This document shows, piece after piece, positions 25,801 to 37,111 of a stretch of 64,000 nt of DNA (within the stretch, counting starts at the first letter, position 1; each line of letters opens with the position of its first letter). The position numbers were made by a program, and so were the translations under genes. Below the pieces are notes generated by a model. It searched no databases. It was not told where the DNA came from and saw only the letters and a program-made list of their open reading frames with translations. The stretch comes from Volvariella volvacea V23 (lineage: Eukaryota > Basidiomycota > Agaricomycetes > Agaricales > Pluteaceae), in assembly GCA_000349905.1 (NCBI GenBank), contig KB722751.1, positions 549,512 through 613,511 of the forward strand, in the 5' to 3' direction.

Positions 25801-26027
25801 TGGCCAGCGTAAATGGAGCCATGATATCTATTGACCTAGGAAGGACAAAAATACCAACACAAAACCTAGAGCAACGGGAACCACCCCCCAAGTCGAGGGG
25901 TCTGGAGCACAACATCTGGGAAAGCCTCTTGGGCGCCGTCAACAAGTTCGTACAACGCTCTACTCGACTACTCAAGCGAATTGCCTCGTCACTCTCGCTC
26001 CATAGGAGGGTCTCTATCTACAATTAA
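22900..26027 (+). CDS. AGC-like serine/threonine protein kinase
   Basis: Ten exons (22900-22908, 22939-23019, 23078-23263, 23315-23440, 23493-24263, 24319-24747, 24806-24919, 24969-25039, 25090-25124, 25174-26027) give 891 aa; the first exon holds only three codons. The N-terminal 280 residues are disordered. The kinase domain starts with FQLSHLLGAGAQGKVYLAK. A Ser/Gly-rich insertion of about 30 residues separates the glycine loop from the ATP lysine in YAIKFIEKKKL. It continues with IHRDIKPANILL, DFGLAKV, GTPHYMSPEVAQG, WWSFGITLYSMLEGR and ends with HPFFASIDW and a PPFKPRPREPF extension like AGC kinases. The activation loop has an insert between DFG and GTPHYMSPE. The C-terminal 290 residues are Pro/Ser-rich without a known domain. 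Its exact subfamily is uncertain, and substrates are unknown. Confidence 0.85.
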
Positions 26028-26371
26028 CATCTTGTCTCCGTGCTATTGCTGCTTGCACTTCATTCGCCTCTTGTTTTGGCTCCGCTGTAGCTTGAACTGT
26101 TCTGCTGCCTCTTCGTCTGCCTATCAAGAAGCGAATGGCCACGGAATGGTCTGGACCCCCGCCACACGAAGGAAGACAGGCACCCCAACTAAACTTGGTC
26201 AAGCAACATCATCTTTTGTCGTAATTTCTTTCTGTCGATTGACATCAAGTTTCCGAACTCCCCGCCGAATCAATGTTAACAAATCTACTTGCCCTCTGTG
26301 TCGTATTTTTGCTATTATAACTTTTGTATTCTAGATGCTTTTATTTTGTGTTACTGTACACGCTGTAGTGA
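26028..26371. other. Intergenic, convergent 3' regions of kinase and CCT5
   Basis: Tail-to-tail spacer, T-rich at 26200-26345. No gene, RNA or repeat recognised. Confidence 0.5.
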
Positions 26372-28583
26372 TTACTCCTCTGCTTCCCCTGCGGTAATAA
26401 CGTCATCTGAAGGTTGTTATAAGTATTATATTTATTCACTTTAGAGTTAATATCATACCTATTTTCAAGACAGCACGCACAAGCTGAAAGAGAGAGACAT
26501 TTAACAAAAGAAAGAACGGCGTAGAATAGCGTGCTTTACCTGAGTAGCTAGAATGTATTGCTGTCGCTTCGAGATTAAGGGGTCATACACGAATTGCTTC
26601 TTCATGTCTGCAACCAAGCTCAAATAACCCGTTTTTTAGCGCATACAACCAGACTTATTCTCACCATTTTCGCCCTTGCCCGTGCAATCAATACCTAATC
26701 TTGAATTACCCTCAGTGATCTGCCTGCTCTTGACATCTGCGAGGGTCTCAATTGGAGAGAGACCGCTGTTCTCAGCCAATGCCAAGGGTACCGAGTCCAG
26801 GGCAGACGCGAATGCGCGCATTGCGTACTGCTCAATTGAAGGTATCTATATGAGGCATGATTAGCAGGGGTATGGGCAGATCTACAAGCATTTGATGTAC
26901 CTCATCCGCTGCCTTAGAAACGGCAAGTGAACAACTGATATCTGCTGCGCCACCACCGTAGACCACACGGTTGTCGACTACAAGGTTGCGAACCGCACAA
27001 ATAGCGTCGTGGAGCGCACGCTTAGCTTCATCAACGATCTAAAGAATAGGTGAGCGGTGAAGTTAATCGAGGGTGCGGCAAAACCCGAACCATCTTGTTG
27101 CTACCGCGCACGAAAATCGTAACGGCTCGAGTATTTGCGCATTCCTCGATGACAAGCATCTTGTCTCTTGTGGTGCCAAACGATATCTCACGGACAATGC
27201 CCGCCTTGCCCAATTTTTCTGATGTCAAGTCCTCGAATCTAGGAACAATACGTCCTTGTGTAGCGATGGCGATGAGCTGTGGAGAGTGATGTCGGTCGTC
27301 TGTGGCACAGCACTGAAGTTTCACAAACCTCTATCTCGGGCCCTCCTACCCATCGAACTGCGGGGAGGTCATTTTGCATCAATAGGTGATTTGCCTCATC
27401 ATCGAAACCCCACTGGCAAATAACCAAGTTAGCACCGGTATCCTTGACTCGCTTGATCATGTCTGCAAACTTCTCCTTCTCGTAGTCACGTAGTCGGTTG
27501 TATTCTTCTACGCTCGTAATATCCAATTTGTGCTTGGTTTTGGGTCGAGGAGGCTCAAAGGGACATGTAAGAATGGCAAGACGAGCATCTCTGACCGAAC
27601 GGGGCATTTGAGGGTGGGACATGTCTTTGTCAATGAGGACGCCTTTTATAAGTTGTGTATCGGCGAGTGAGCCTCCAACCTTTCCATCAACCTTGATAAG
27701 ATCGAATAGCACGTCGCGTCTCTCCAGGTCAGCAACTGTTAACACAGCATCTACGGCAATTTCTGCAAATTGCTGGTGTTCTTTTGACACACTGGAGGCA
27801 GACTGTCAGTATATCAGCAGAACGAGATGGCATGGGATTTACATTTTGCTTCCGAGACTCGTTTTAGCGGTTTTGAGAAGGTTTTCCGTGTTTTCCTTTG
27901 AATACTCCACAACATCAGAGATCCTATCAAGCTCTTTGAGAGCGACATTGCACGCGCGATCGAAACCATCTGCGATCCGGATTGGATGAATCCCTCGATC
28001 CAAAAGAGCTTCGCTTTGCTCCAACAAAGCCCCAGCGAGCACTATGTTGCACAATTAGACGCGAAGGGCATGGGAAGCCGTGAAGACACCACACACCGAC
28101 AACACCTGTAGTACCATCACCGATTTCATCATCCTGACTCTTTGATAGTTGGACTAGCAACTTTGCGATTTGATGTTCCACCTCCATTTGACCAAGGATT
28201 GTCGCGCCATCGTTCGTTACCGTGATCTCTCCGTCAGGGGATATCAGGATTTTGTCGAGACCTAACGCGATGGATTAGAGAGGGTCTCGGAGTGATCTGT
28301 GATGCACAACCTCGTGGGCCCAACGATGTGCGAATGATATTAGAGACAGTACGGGCTGCTAGGATGTGGGACTAAACGATATCAAAATGCCGATCCTAGC
28401 ACAGGTCAGGAAGGCGAACCTTGATGGCCTCGACACCATGGAGCCTTGTTTTCTTTGCCTGCTCCCTAACAATAATGAACGGACGACCGTACTGACAAAC
28501 TAATGAGATATTTGCATCGTTTTGGATGATCTGGAGTAGATTACCTCGTCGGTGGTGTAGACTGCTTGCTGTGGTTGGGCCAT
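26372..28583 (-). CDS. CCT5: T-complex protein 1 subunit epsilon (CCT5)
   Basis: Epsilon subunit of the eight-membered cytosolic chaperonin that folds actin and tubulin. Twelve exons sum to 544 codons (543 aa), the usual length; from the start they are 28583-28545, 28491-28420, 28371-28311, 28261-28097, 28041-27843, 27791-27329, 27276-27091, 27038-26901, 26845-26665, 26607-26540, 26483-26459 and 26406-26372. Blocks seen: the ATP-binding [18 protein letters not shown] and NDGATIL, the catalytic [12 protein letters not shown], the apical part with [12 protein letters not shown] and RWVGGPEIE, and [10 protein letters not shown] in the C-terminal equatorial half. It ends with [12 protein letters not shown]. 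The head-to-head spacer with the PP2A gene is 176 bp, so both housekeeping genes probably share one promoter region. Confidence 0.95.
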
Positions 28584-28759
28584 AAGTTACGTGTAGGGCG
28601 CGTCTGGAGGAGTGTTATCGAAATTACGGCGTGACAGGGTTATTGTGACCGTAACTTGCCTGATTAGCCGTCATCAAGCTGAACCACCATTCCATTCAAT
28701 CTTTCACTACCTTATCCTCAACAGCATTCTAGACAATTTTCAATCCACATCTCTCAAAC

Positions 28760-30190
<1,431 letters not shown>

Positions 30191-30459
30191 ATACAACCGA
30201 AGCCTGGTAAAATACAGTATACATACACTCTGTACCATGACTATTTGGGCTTTCTACACACTTTCATACAGTCTCAATTGCAAGCATGGATCCCGGCAAT
30301 GTCTTATCCTTGTAATCTGGTTGCTTTTCTCTCATTGACCATATGTGCCTATCAATACCAACGGACTTTACCCAATGTGAATGAACGACCCAAGCCCAAC
30401 AGAATACAACCGAAACACAGGACACCAGTCTTTTCGACATGCACATTTGCGCCGGCCGT

Positions 30460-31318
30460 TTAGGAGTAGCCAATGATTGGCTCCCCTCTATCCGCTCGGA
30501 CCTACAGAGGAATGCGTCCAGATCACGCTCGTTGAAAATTGACGAAATGAAGACTTACATCTTCCTCGCTTGGGGTAGGGTGCTCTTTTAAATCAAACAC
30601 TTTCCTGGTGCTCTTCACGGTGGTCTCTTCATATACAGTCTCTTCAGGATCCTGCCTTCCTCTGCCCGATAAGGGTCCTTCCACTTCTTCTCTGACATAA
30701 CTGGCGACGGTTGGTTCGGTGCGTTCATCGGGGGTGTGGCGAGACTTGATGTATTCCACAGTTGTAGCTTGGAGCTCTGACACATCTTTTGCTCCTTGAT
30801 GCCTATCAGCCTATGTCCGGCATCATCAGAGAACCGTCGCCATAAAGTTTAGGAGAAGGAAGCAACCTTGACACCTGCTTCAGAAGCACTCGCAAGGTAC
30901 TCATTCCAACCAGGGGCATCTGACAGCGGCGCCGAAGTTTTGTGCTGCTTTCCAGACAGATTTCGCTGCTTCTCCGTTTCGAGTAGCTGTGAATGACATA
31001 TGAGCGCTATGCACTAAGCCTAATTTTGGCAAACAGAACCTCGGGGTCGTTATCATGCATGGTGCTGGTGGAACTGATAAGCATTGAGCTAGAACCCCTG
31101 GATTGCGGGGAATAGGCTCACCTGTAGCGATGTCGCGCCAGGAACGCACTGCGACCATGCGTCACACGCAATGGGCCATTTCTGAGGACGATGCGGACAG
31201 GATTGAACGAGTACATTGGAGGGGGACGAGTTGGGCGATAGAGTTGCACTGGGAATGCCAATCTTGTGCAAGAAGTACCCAGGCCGAGGGTCATGCCCAA
31301 TTCACGCCAATTCAGCAT
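30460..31318 (-). CDS. Conserved small protein with mitochondrial-type leader, unknown function
   Basis: Five exons (31318-31122, 31073-31040, 30986-30867, 30810-30559, 30501-30460) give 214 aa; all junctions are in frame. A second in-frame ATG at 31216 would give a 180-aa protein starting MYSFNPVRIVLRNG, whose Arg-rich, acid-free first 30 residues and RHRYSS end look like a cleavable mitochondrial presequence; this start is perhaps the real one. The mature part has HDNDPELLETEKQRNLSG, APGWNEYLASASEAGVKADR and a charged stretch HTPDERTEPTVASYVREEV and EEDVRADRGEPIIGYS at the end. I recall similar basidiomycete proteins of unknown role, but no named family. No membrane segment. Confidence 0.72.
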
Positions 31319-31743
31319 GACGTCATAGGTGAGGGTGTCTCACCGCAGTGCGGATGTGTATTATTAGCATTTGCGATGGCGTGTCAAGCTGTGAGCAGTG
31401 ACCGTGAATCTTGGCGCTACCAAGGGCAGTGCGTCGTCCGAACGCCCGCTAAGCGAGAAATAACCAGAAACACAAAGGTGTCGCTTCGGTATGGTATCGA
31501 GAACTCTCCGTTCAACTTTTGATCAATTTAATAAATATTGTAGGGATGTGGTAGTACATATTAGCAAGGTACATAGGCTTTGGCGAAGCTGATCCCACAC
31601 GGATGCTTTTTCACTGGGTGGCCGATCTAAATACCATCTGTGATCTTGCGGCTCAAACCCTCATTTGCTCTCCGACCTCCCCGAGGCTCACAAGTGAATG
31701 ATGGACAAGCTTTGATACAAAATTTCATCAAGAAATACAGGCT
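31319..31743. other. Intergenic spacer between two minus-strand genes
   Basis: Promoter side of the small mitochondrial-type protein and 3' side of the 7TM gene. Nothing recognisable; the short frames here have no splice-supported continuation. Confidence 0.5.
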
Positions 31744-33211
31744 TCATACATCGGTCTGCGACTCCGTCAATTTCTGCTGCGAGACGCTGTCTCTGCTAGG
31801 GCCATTGAAGGGGCGGCGGAACCAGGCGCACAGAATGTCCTGGCAACAGGCCGTTAGACTAGGTGTCGCAATTACAAATAAACAAGACTACACACCTTTT
31901 GAGTGCCAAATACCAACGCAGCTAGCAATGGAACTGATTACCGGGATGAGTATAGACAAAGGACCATTCGAATGACTGCCTACGTGTTGCAATGGCGAGG
32001 TTCAATTTTTGGCTCTCTTCGGAGCGACTACGATTAAAAGCTAAGAGGCTGATGCTGTTAAACTGAATCAGTGATTCATCGGGTGGACCAAAAAGGGTGG
32101 GGACTAACACAAGTGTAAAGAACGGGAGGAAGGTGAAGATTGAAACACGAATTAACACCGAGAGCGATACATTGTGTTCTGAGGGGCGCAGACGCCGGAA
32201 TGCAGCCCAATTACGATAAAGAAGTATGGCAGTCGCCACTGTAACCAGAAACGTCAGTTATGATTTAAAGTAATGTGGTATTATCTTACCCTCAAAAGTG
32301 GTTACTACAGTCATTGCAATAATTACGAGTACAGCGCTAATCTTAGTTCTATTGAGAAGCTTTAGTCAATTGAATGCCTAATATTGGGCGATATGCTCAC
32401 GTTTTTCCGTCTGAAAGGTGACAGTACATCCCTGAAGGGCTTCTATTGACATTCCCTGGGTTTTGTGCGCCCATCTTGGAGACGTCAGGACATGAACCCG
32501 TAGCTTGAATAGTAGTTTCAACGCACCACTAGGACATAAATGGCGATCACAAAAAATACAACAACAGGACCGATAAATAACTAAATGGAATTGAGCACGA
32601 AAATGCCGCTTAAATGCATGGAGACAACTCACCAGGCGGGACCGTGCGACAGTTGAAGGCTTCCCATGCTTCACAGCGGAGTAAATGCTGAAAAAGACCT
32701 AGCGCCCAGTTGAGATTGACAGCGGCTAAGAGTGACAAGGTGCCCGCCCACCTGACAAAGGAATGCTACTGCGGTGGTGGCAGTTCTGATGCAATCGATG
32801 AGCGGCTGGTGGAGAAATAGACCCTTTGACCAAAAAACTCACAAGGCAGGAGTTGCATAGATAAGTGAAGCTTGGAATAGACAAACGCCTGGATTGGGAG
32901 GGGGTCCGATTTGCTGTCCCATTAGGAGAGAATAGGCGACAGTCGTTGCAATCCAGGAAGCCATGAAGGGAAACCAAGTGGTGGCTCGTTGAACCCGACG
33001 CGAGAACCAGGCTGTGAGTATCACTGGTATAAGTGTCACCAATCCCAAGATCTCAAACACATTGTAGGCGATAATGTAGTCGATAAAGTGGTCCGGGATC
33101 GCATCAACCTCCGCTAAGCGGAAGTAAGATAAGAAGGATGCGGTTCGTTTAAACAGATCTGGACATACCTTGAGCAGAACTTGATGGTAGTGAGTCGTTG
33201 AAGCCTGACAT
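31744..33211 (-). CDS. Seven-transmembrane fungal membrane protein (GPCR-like topology)
   Basis: Probable plasma-membrane 7TM protein; receptor role is inferred from topology only. Eleven exons (33211-33169, 33113-32843, 32785-32752, 32698-32633, 32580-32527, 32474-32401, 32348-32290, 32238-32109, 32054-31984, 31933-31896, 31839-31744) give 311 aa with every phase matching. The N terminus MSGFNDSLPSSSA is short and outside, with a possible N-glycosylation site NDS. Helices follow: VFEILGLVTLIPVILTAW, FPFMASWIATTVAYSLL, VCLFQASLIYATPALTATTA, LFIGPVVVFFVIAIYVLV, an outer loop NRSPSGMYCHLSDG, ISAVLVIIAMTVVTTFEVAT, VSIFTFLPFFTLVISLLAF and LPLLAALVFGTQKDILCAW. The GMYCHLS loop and FGTQ-DIL..W end are typical of the uncharacterised Agaricomycete 7TM families that I know. 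An intron with length divisible by three (32108-32055) must be removed to restore helix 6. Confidence 0.8.
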
Positions 33212-33956
33212 GAAGAACGAAATAGAAAGAGGCTACCAGAGCCTTGAAGTTCAAAGACGCCGTACACCACCTGGGGTGGAGAAACGATTGATGGTGTATG
33301 ACATTCCTTATATTAGTGGTCGTGCGTGGGACGTTGATGACTGGTTGATGCTGCCATAAAGTCGGTCCCTCAATCGGAGATCAGGTCATTGCATTGGGTA
33401 GAACCTTATGTCATGGCAGTGGGGTCCTAGCCGCGCCCAGCTCAAATTTGACATACAGCCCTTGACACATCTGTACATCCTGATTGCTCCCCGCGAGTAT
33501 AATTGCTCTGGGAATTCTGTCGAGGAGCATCACAAGCATGTATATCTGAAGGCAATCATACTGCGATAAGCGTTCATGGGCTTGACCGGGCAGCAAATCA
33601 TGAGAGATAGGGTCAACCCCTCTAGGAAGGGAGATTGATCCCCATGACGATCATCATTGGATAGAAGCCGAGTGGAAATCCCGGGTCAGGTCGAGAGTGT
33701 CGGATCCATCAACCGTCCTAGGGACCGTACCAGTCAGCTGGGCGAAATCATTCATTGCTGCGGTGCACAGATACGCTTGAGCAGCGTTGTTGGGATTTGG
33801 AAGGGGCGCTGAGGGGCATAGCGGGCAACGAGCGCTGCAAGGGTCGTAGGGCACAGGACAGCTGACGCAGAAGTTGTAAGTGACTGGCCACGTGTCTGTT
33901 CCGGTTACCAACGGGCACGTCCACCTGGGGTCGCTTGCACTCTGCGCGTCGCCTCC
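33212..33956. other. Divergent intergenic region, 7TM gene / metallophosphatase gene
   Basis: Head-to-head spacer of 745 bp. On the minus strand there is an open frame from 34034 to 33654 with several cysteines, but it overlaps the phosphatase N-terminal exon and shows no splice partner, so I leave it unannotated. No clear TATA box seen. Confidence 0.45.
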
Positions 33957-35526
33957 ATGCCTTGGCCAACGACCCGCAACCTTGTTCTGCTCCCGTTGCT
34001 CGGATATGGGGCCTATTTCATCTATACGCTCCACTCAACGTGCCCAATCCCATTGTCGACCTTATCTTCGACCCTCTGGCCAGGTGCTTTACTATCATGC
34101 GTCTCGCAGCAGTCGGCGACGAACGTGCAGCCACAAGAGGTTGCAAGCGGCACTCAACATGTTGAAGAGGACTCACTTTCCACATTTACACGTCACATCG
34201 TGGCAGTTGGGGACTTGCATGGTGATCTTCCCAATGCGCGGCGAGTCCTTCAGTTCTCTGGAGTAGTGGACGATTTTGGAGATTGGACGGGGAATGTAGA
34301 CTTCTTCGTGCAAACTGGAGACATCATCGATCGGTTCGTTATATTGTTGTCGCTGGGCAGACAGTTATCGATGCGCATTTAGTGGAGACGACACTATTCC
34401 CTTGTTTTTCTGGATGGATAGGCTGCGCGAGCAAGCGCAGGCGGTCGGCGGTCGCATCCTCAGCCACCTTGGCAATCATGAGTGGATGAACGCCATAGGT
34501 AAGGCGTGCGTACATGCTACTAGCCTGCCCCAATTAATTTGTGATAGGTGACTGGAGGTAATGTGAGTGACCTCGCCCGAGGGAACATTAGCTCATGGTG
34601 AATGCCGTAGGTATGTATATCCCTCAGAGATCAAAACATTTGGAACTGTGGAAGCTCGTCAACGAATGCTGTCAACTGGCCGTATAGGGCGCTCCTGGGC
34701 AGCCAATTACACGACCGCATCTAGACTCCCCTTGCACCCGTCAATTGGGGAACCGAATACCCCATACCCACCCTCCCACCTACATATACAGAAGGACGAT
34801 GAAACTGCAGCCCCAGAGACCAGTCTCTATCCTGACTCCAGTGACCCCTTGAGCCACAGTGCCGTTTCTTTCGTGCATGGCGGACTGTCTCCTACCTACT
34901 CACAGCTCACACCCTTCCCATCACGCATTAATGAGTTGAGTGACTCTTTGCTAAGGAAATTGCAGAAGAGGACGCAACCACCTCCACACCCGCCAAACTC
35001 TTACCCCGGACTACCCTCTGGTAGGATATATGCTATGCACCCTGTTTATACACTGAGCACCGTCCCTTAGGAGCAACTCATGAAGAGCATGAGCTGTATA
35101 GTGGCAACGGCCCCCTTTGGTATCGTGGTTGGGCTCAAGATGATGAATCAAAGGTCTGCGCAGAGGTGGATGGCGTATTGGCACGCACAGGAACAAGGAG
35201 AATGGTCATGGGGCACACCCCTGACTTCAGTAACATCGTCTCTCGCTGCCAAGGGAAGGTCATTATCATTGATACAGGTAGATCTTCCAGCAGCTTATCA
35301 CGCTCTTTATTAATTCCTCATCCTCCCAGGCATATCGCATGCATATGGTGGCGTCCTATCTGCGTTGTCCATCCATTATACCTTAACACCAATAGAGAAA
35401 GCTGACAACCTGGCAGAACAGAAGTGGGAGGAGCGTGAAGTAGTTACTGCCTTATATCCTGACCGTCAAGATATCCTAGTTGATGAGACCAGGGACATTG
35501 TAGGAGACTTTACAGTATACCACTAG
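33957..35526 (+). CDS. Membrane-anchored calcineurin-like metallophosphatase
   Basis: Two-metal phosphoesterase of the kind called Shewanella-like or 'metallo-dependent phosphatase' in fungi; substrate unknown. Exons 33957-34333, 34383-34498, 34548-34557 (10-nt micro-exon), 34611-35020, 35071-35277 and 35330-35526 give 438 aa. An uncleaved signal anchor lies at residues 6-26 (LVLLPLLGYGAYFIYTL), so the catalytic part is probably in the secretory lumen. Motifs in order: VAVGDLHGDLPNARR, QTGDIIDRGDDT, SHLGNHEWMNAIGDWRYV, FVHGGLSPTYS and MVMGHTPDFSN followed by VIIIDTGISHAYGG. All expected metal ligands (D-x-H, GDxxDRG, GNHE, H, GHT) are present. The micro-exon carries the DW of the GDWRYV join. 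There is no KDEL-like end. Confidence 0.88.
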
Positions 35527-35580
35527 ACTATCGGTGCGCAAAACGTGCGTCCATAAAATATAGAACCAGAACTAACGCTA

Positions 35581-36656
35581 TTACCTCCAAGATGTACGAC
35601 GCTTGCCCAGAAGGTGCATAAGCCTTACTTCTCTCTCCCTCTCGTCGACGCTATACATTGTCCTGAGGCTTTCAACTTCCTGGCTCTTCTCTTGCATTCT
35701 CTCGGTCGCTTCCCTCGCACTGTTCCTCCAGCTTTCCAATGCCTCCGTCGAAGCGTTAAGATGTGCATGGGCTGTTTCGTATCTCGTACGTGCCGTAATG
35801 AAGTCAGATTCAATCCTCTGGAAAGCCTCTGATAATTTGGCATGCGAAGCGAGGCTCTTCTCTTCGTTCTGACAATAAAAGAATATGAGAGTTCCATACC
35901 ATGAAACCTAGCAAGTTGGTACATACCTTGACCGCGGCTCGCTGGATTTTCTGAAGCTGCGCCAACTCATTAATGGCAATGTTCAAGGATTGTTTTTCTA
36001 CTCTGGCCTCTTCTTTGATAATTTTTGATAACTTCTTGCTATCCTTAGCTGGAATACACATGAGTGACACTCCTTCCCGTTACGACGTGAAACAAACCTT
36101 CGTCCTTGGCAATCCTTTCCCTTTGCTTGGGATCAAGGACATCATTGGCGCTCAGAGCACGGTGCTGCATCTCCGCCTCGTGTTGCTCGTCAGAGCTAGG
36201 TGAGATGGGCCGAGGGGCTGAAATGACAGGCCCGTTTCCATAGGTCGGTCCACGGTCCACGCTTGTCGTACCGCTTTTGCGAGACATGGAGTCCGCCCGC
36301 GCCAAAGATCCTGCGCGACCGAGAGAACTGGATCTGCCTAAGCCGAAGCTAGACAAGCGACTCTTGCCAGTGCCACTGCGCTTAATTGTTCCACTTCGTG
36401 GGGAGGAGGTCCCAGGGGACTTGAGGATAGACCCCTTGTGGGTGGGAGCCATTGGTTCTGCTGGAGAATCTGTGGCTGGAAGCCACCCATCGGATTCGTT
36501 TTCCTCGGGGTGGGATAAGACAGTGTGCTCTCGGTGGTGTGGAATGCTGAGATACTCGGGATGAGTGTCTGGAATGGGCGGAGCAGCGCCAGAAACTTGG
36601 TATGGAATGCCCTGGCTGGTAGAGGCCATGCCTTGAGTGCCTTCCAGCGTCGACAT
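35581..36656 (-). CDS. Coiled-coil protein of unknown function (basidiomycete 'Ncp1'-like)
   Basis: Exons 36656-36098, 36048-35927 and 35868-35581 give 322 aa. The first half is disordered and Ser/Arg-rich (FGLGRSSSLGRAGSLARADS, a likely phosphorylation region) with DVLDPKQRERIAKDEAKD leading into the second half, a long Lys/Glu/Ala coiled coil (KLSKIIKEEARVEKQSLN to RTRYETAHAHLNA). It ends LLGKRRTSWR. I recall related basidiomycete proteins with the automatic name DNA-binding protein Ncp1, but no DNA-binding fold is visible, so the function is open. The start at 36656 is the first ATG that opens a Ser/Thr-rich N terminus; the frame extends upstream without an ATG to about 36782. It is divergent from the carrier gene with a 455-bp spacer. 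Confidence 0.75.
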
Positions 36657-37055
36657 CGGGATCTCTTGGGTGATGGTGGAGGTATTGACGCAAGAATACG
36701 TTTGAGTCTCGCTGAGTTGACGATGGCGGAGGTGTCTTTCGTCTTGAATGCACCCCCTGTTTAGGTGATTTCGTGACGTCACGTTCGGTCGAACTGGGCT
36801 ATACCTAGTTCCTCAGGCTTGGTGTGGAGCTGGTGTTCAGTCTAGACATTGCGTCGGGAGCTCGGACTGAGCTGTGCATGGTTGTCACTGTGCGTCCCTT
36901 CAAACCTGCACTCGGAATTGGAAGGGTACATACACCGCAAGGAGTTACCTTCTCTGTGCTTAGCTGGACCCAGGTCTCGAGATCCTGAGACCGAACCCGG
37001 GATTCCTCAGCCGCCCTTAGCCGCCATCCTGCCGTTGACGGACTGTGGGAGTGTC

Positions 37056-37063
37056 TATAAATA
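37056..37063 (+). promoter_or_regulatory. TATA box for the carrier-like gene
   Basis: TATAAATA lies 49 nt before the ATG at 37112, in a GC-balanced region with a CA-rich leader just after it. The spacing to the ATG leaves room for a short 5' leader. Confidence 0.45.
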
Positions 37064-37111
37064 TCATATCAAACGCGATGTCGCTCATCCATTCATTCAA
37101 CAATTGCGATC

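Noticed and set aside
31922..32239. Open reading of the 7TM 3' exon to a stop at 31922
   Set aside because: Two further introns (32108-32055 and 31983-31934) restore helix 6 and helix 7; the unspliced end lacks helix 7.
33654..34034. Minus-strand Cys-containing frame of 126 codons
   Set aside because: It overlaps the N-terminal exon of the metallophosphatase on the other strand, has no ATG-proximal conserved block and no splice partner. Possibly a small secreted protein, but unsupported.
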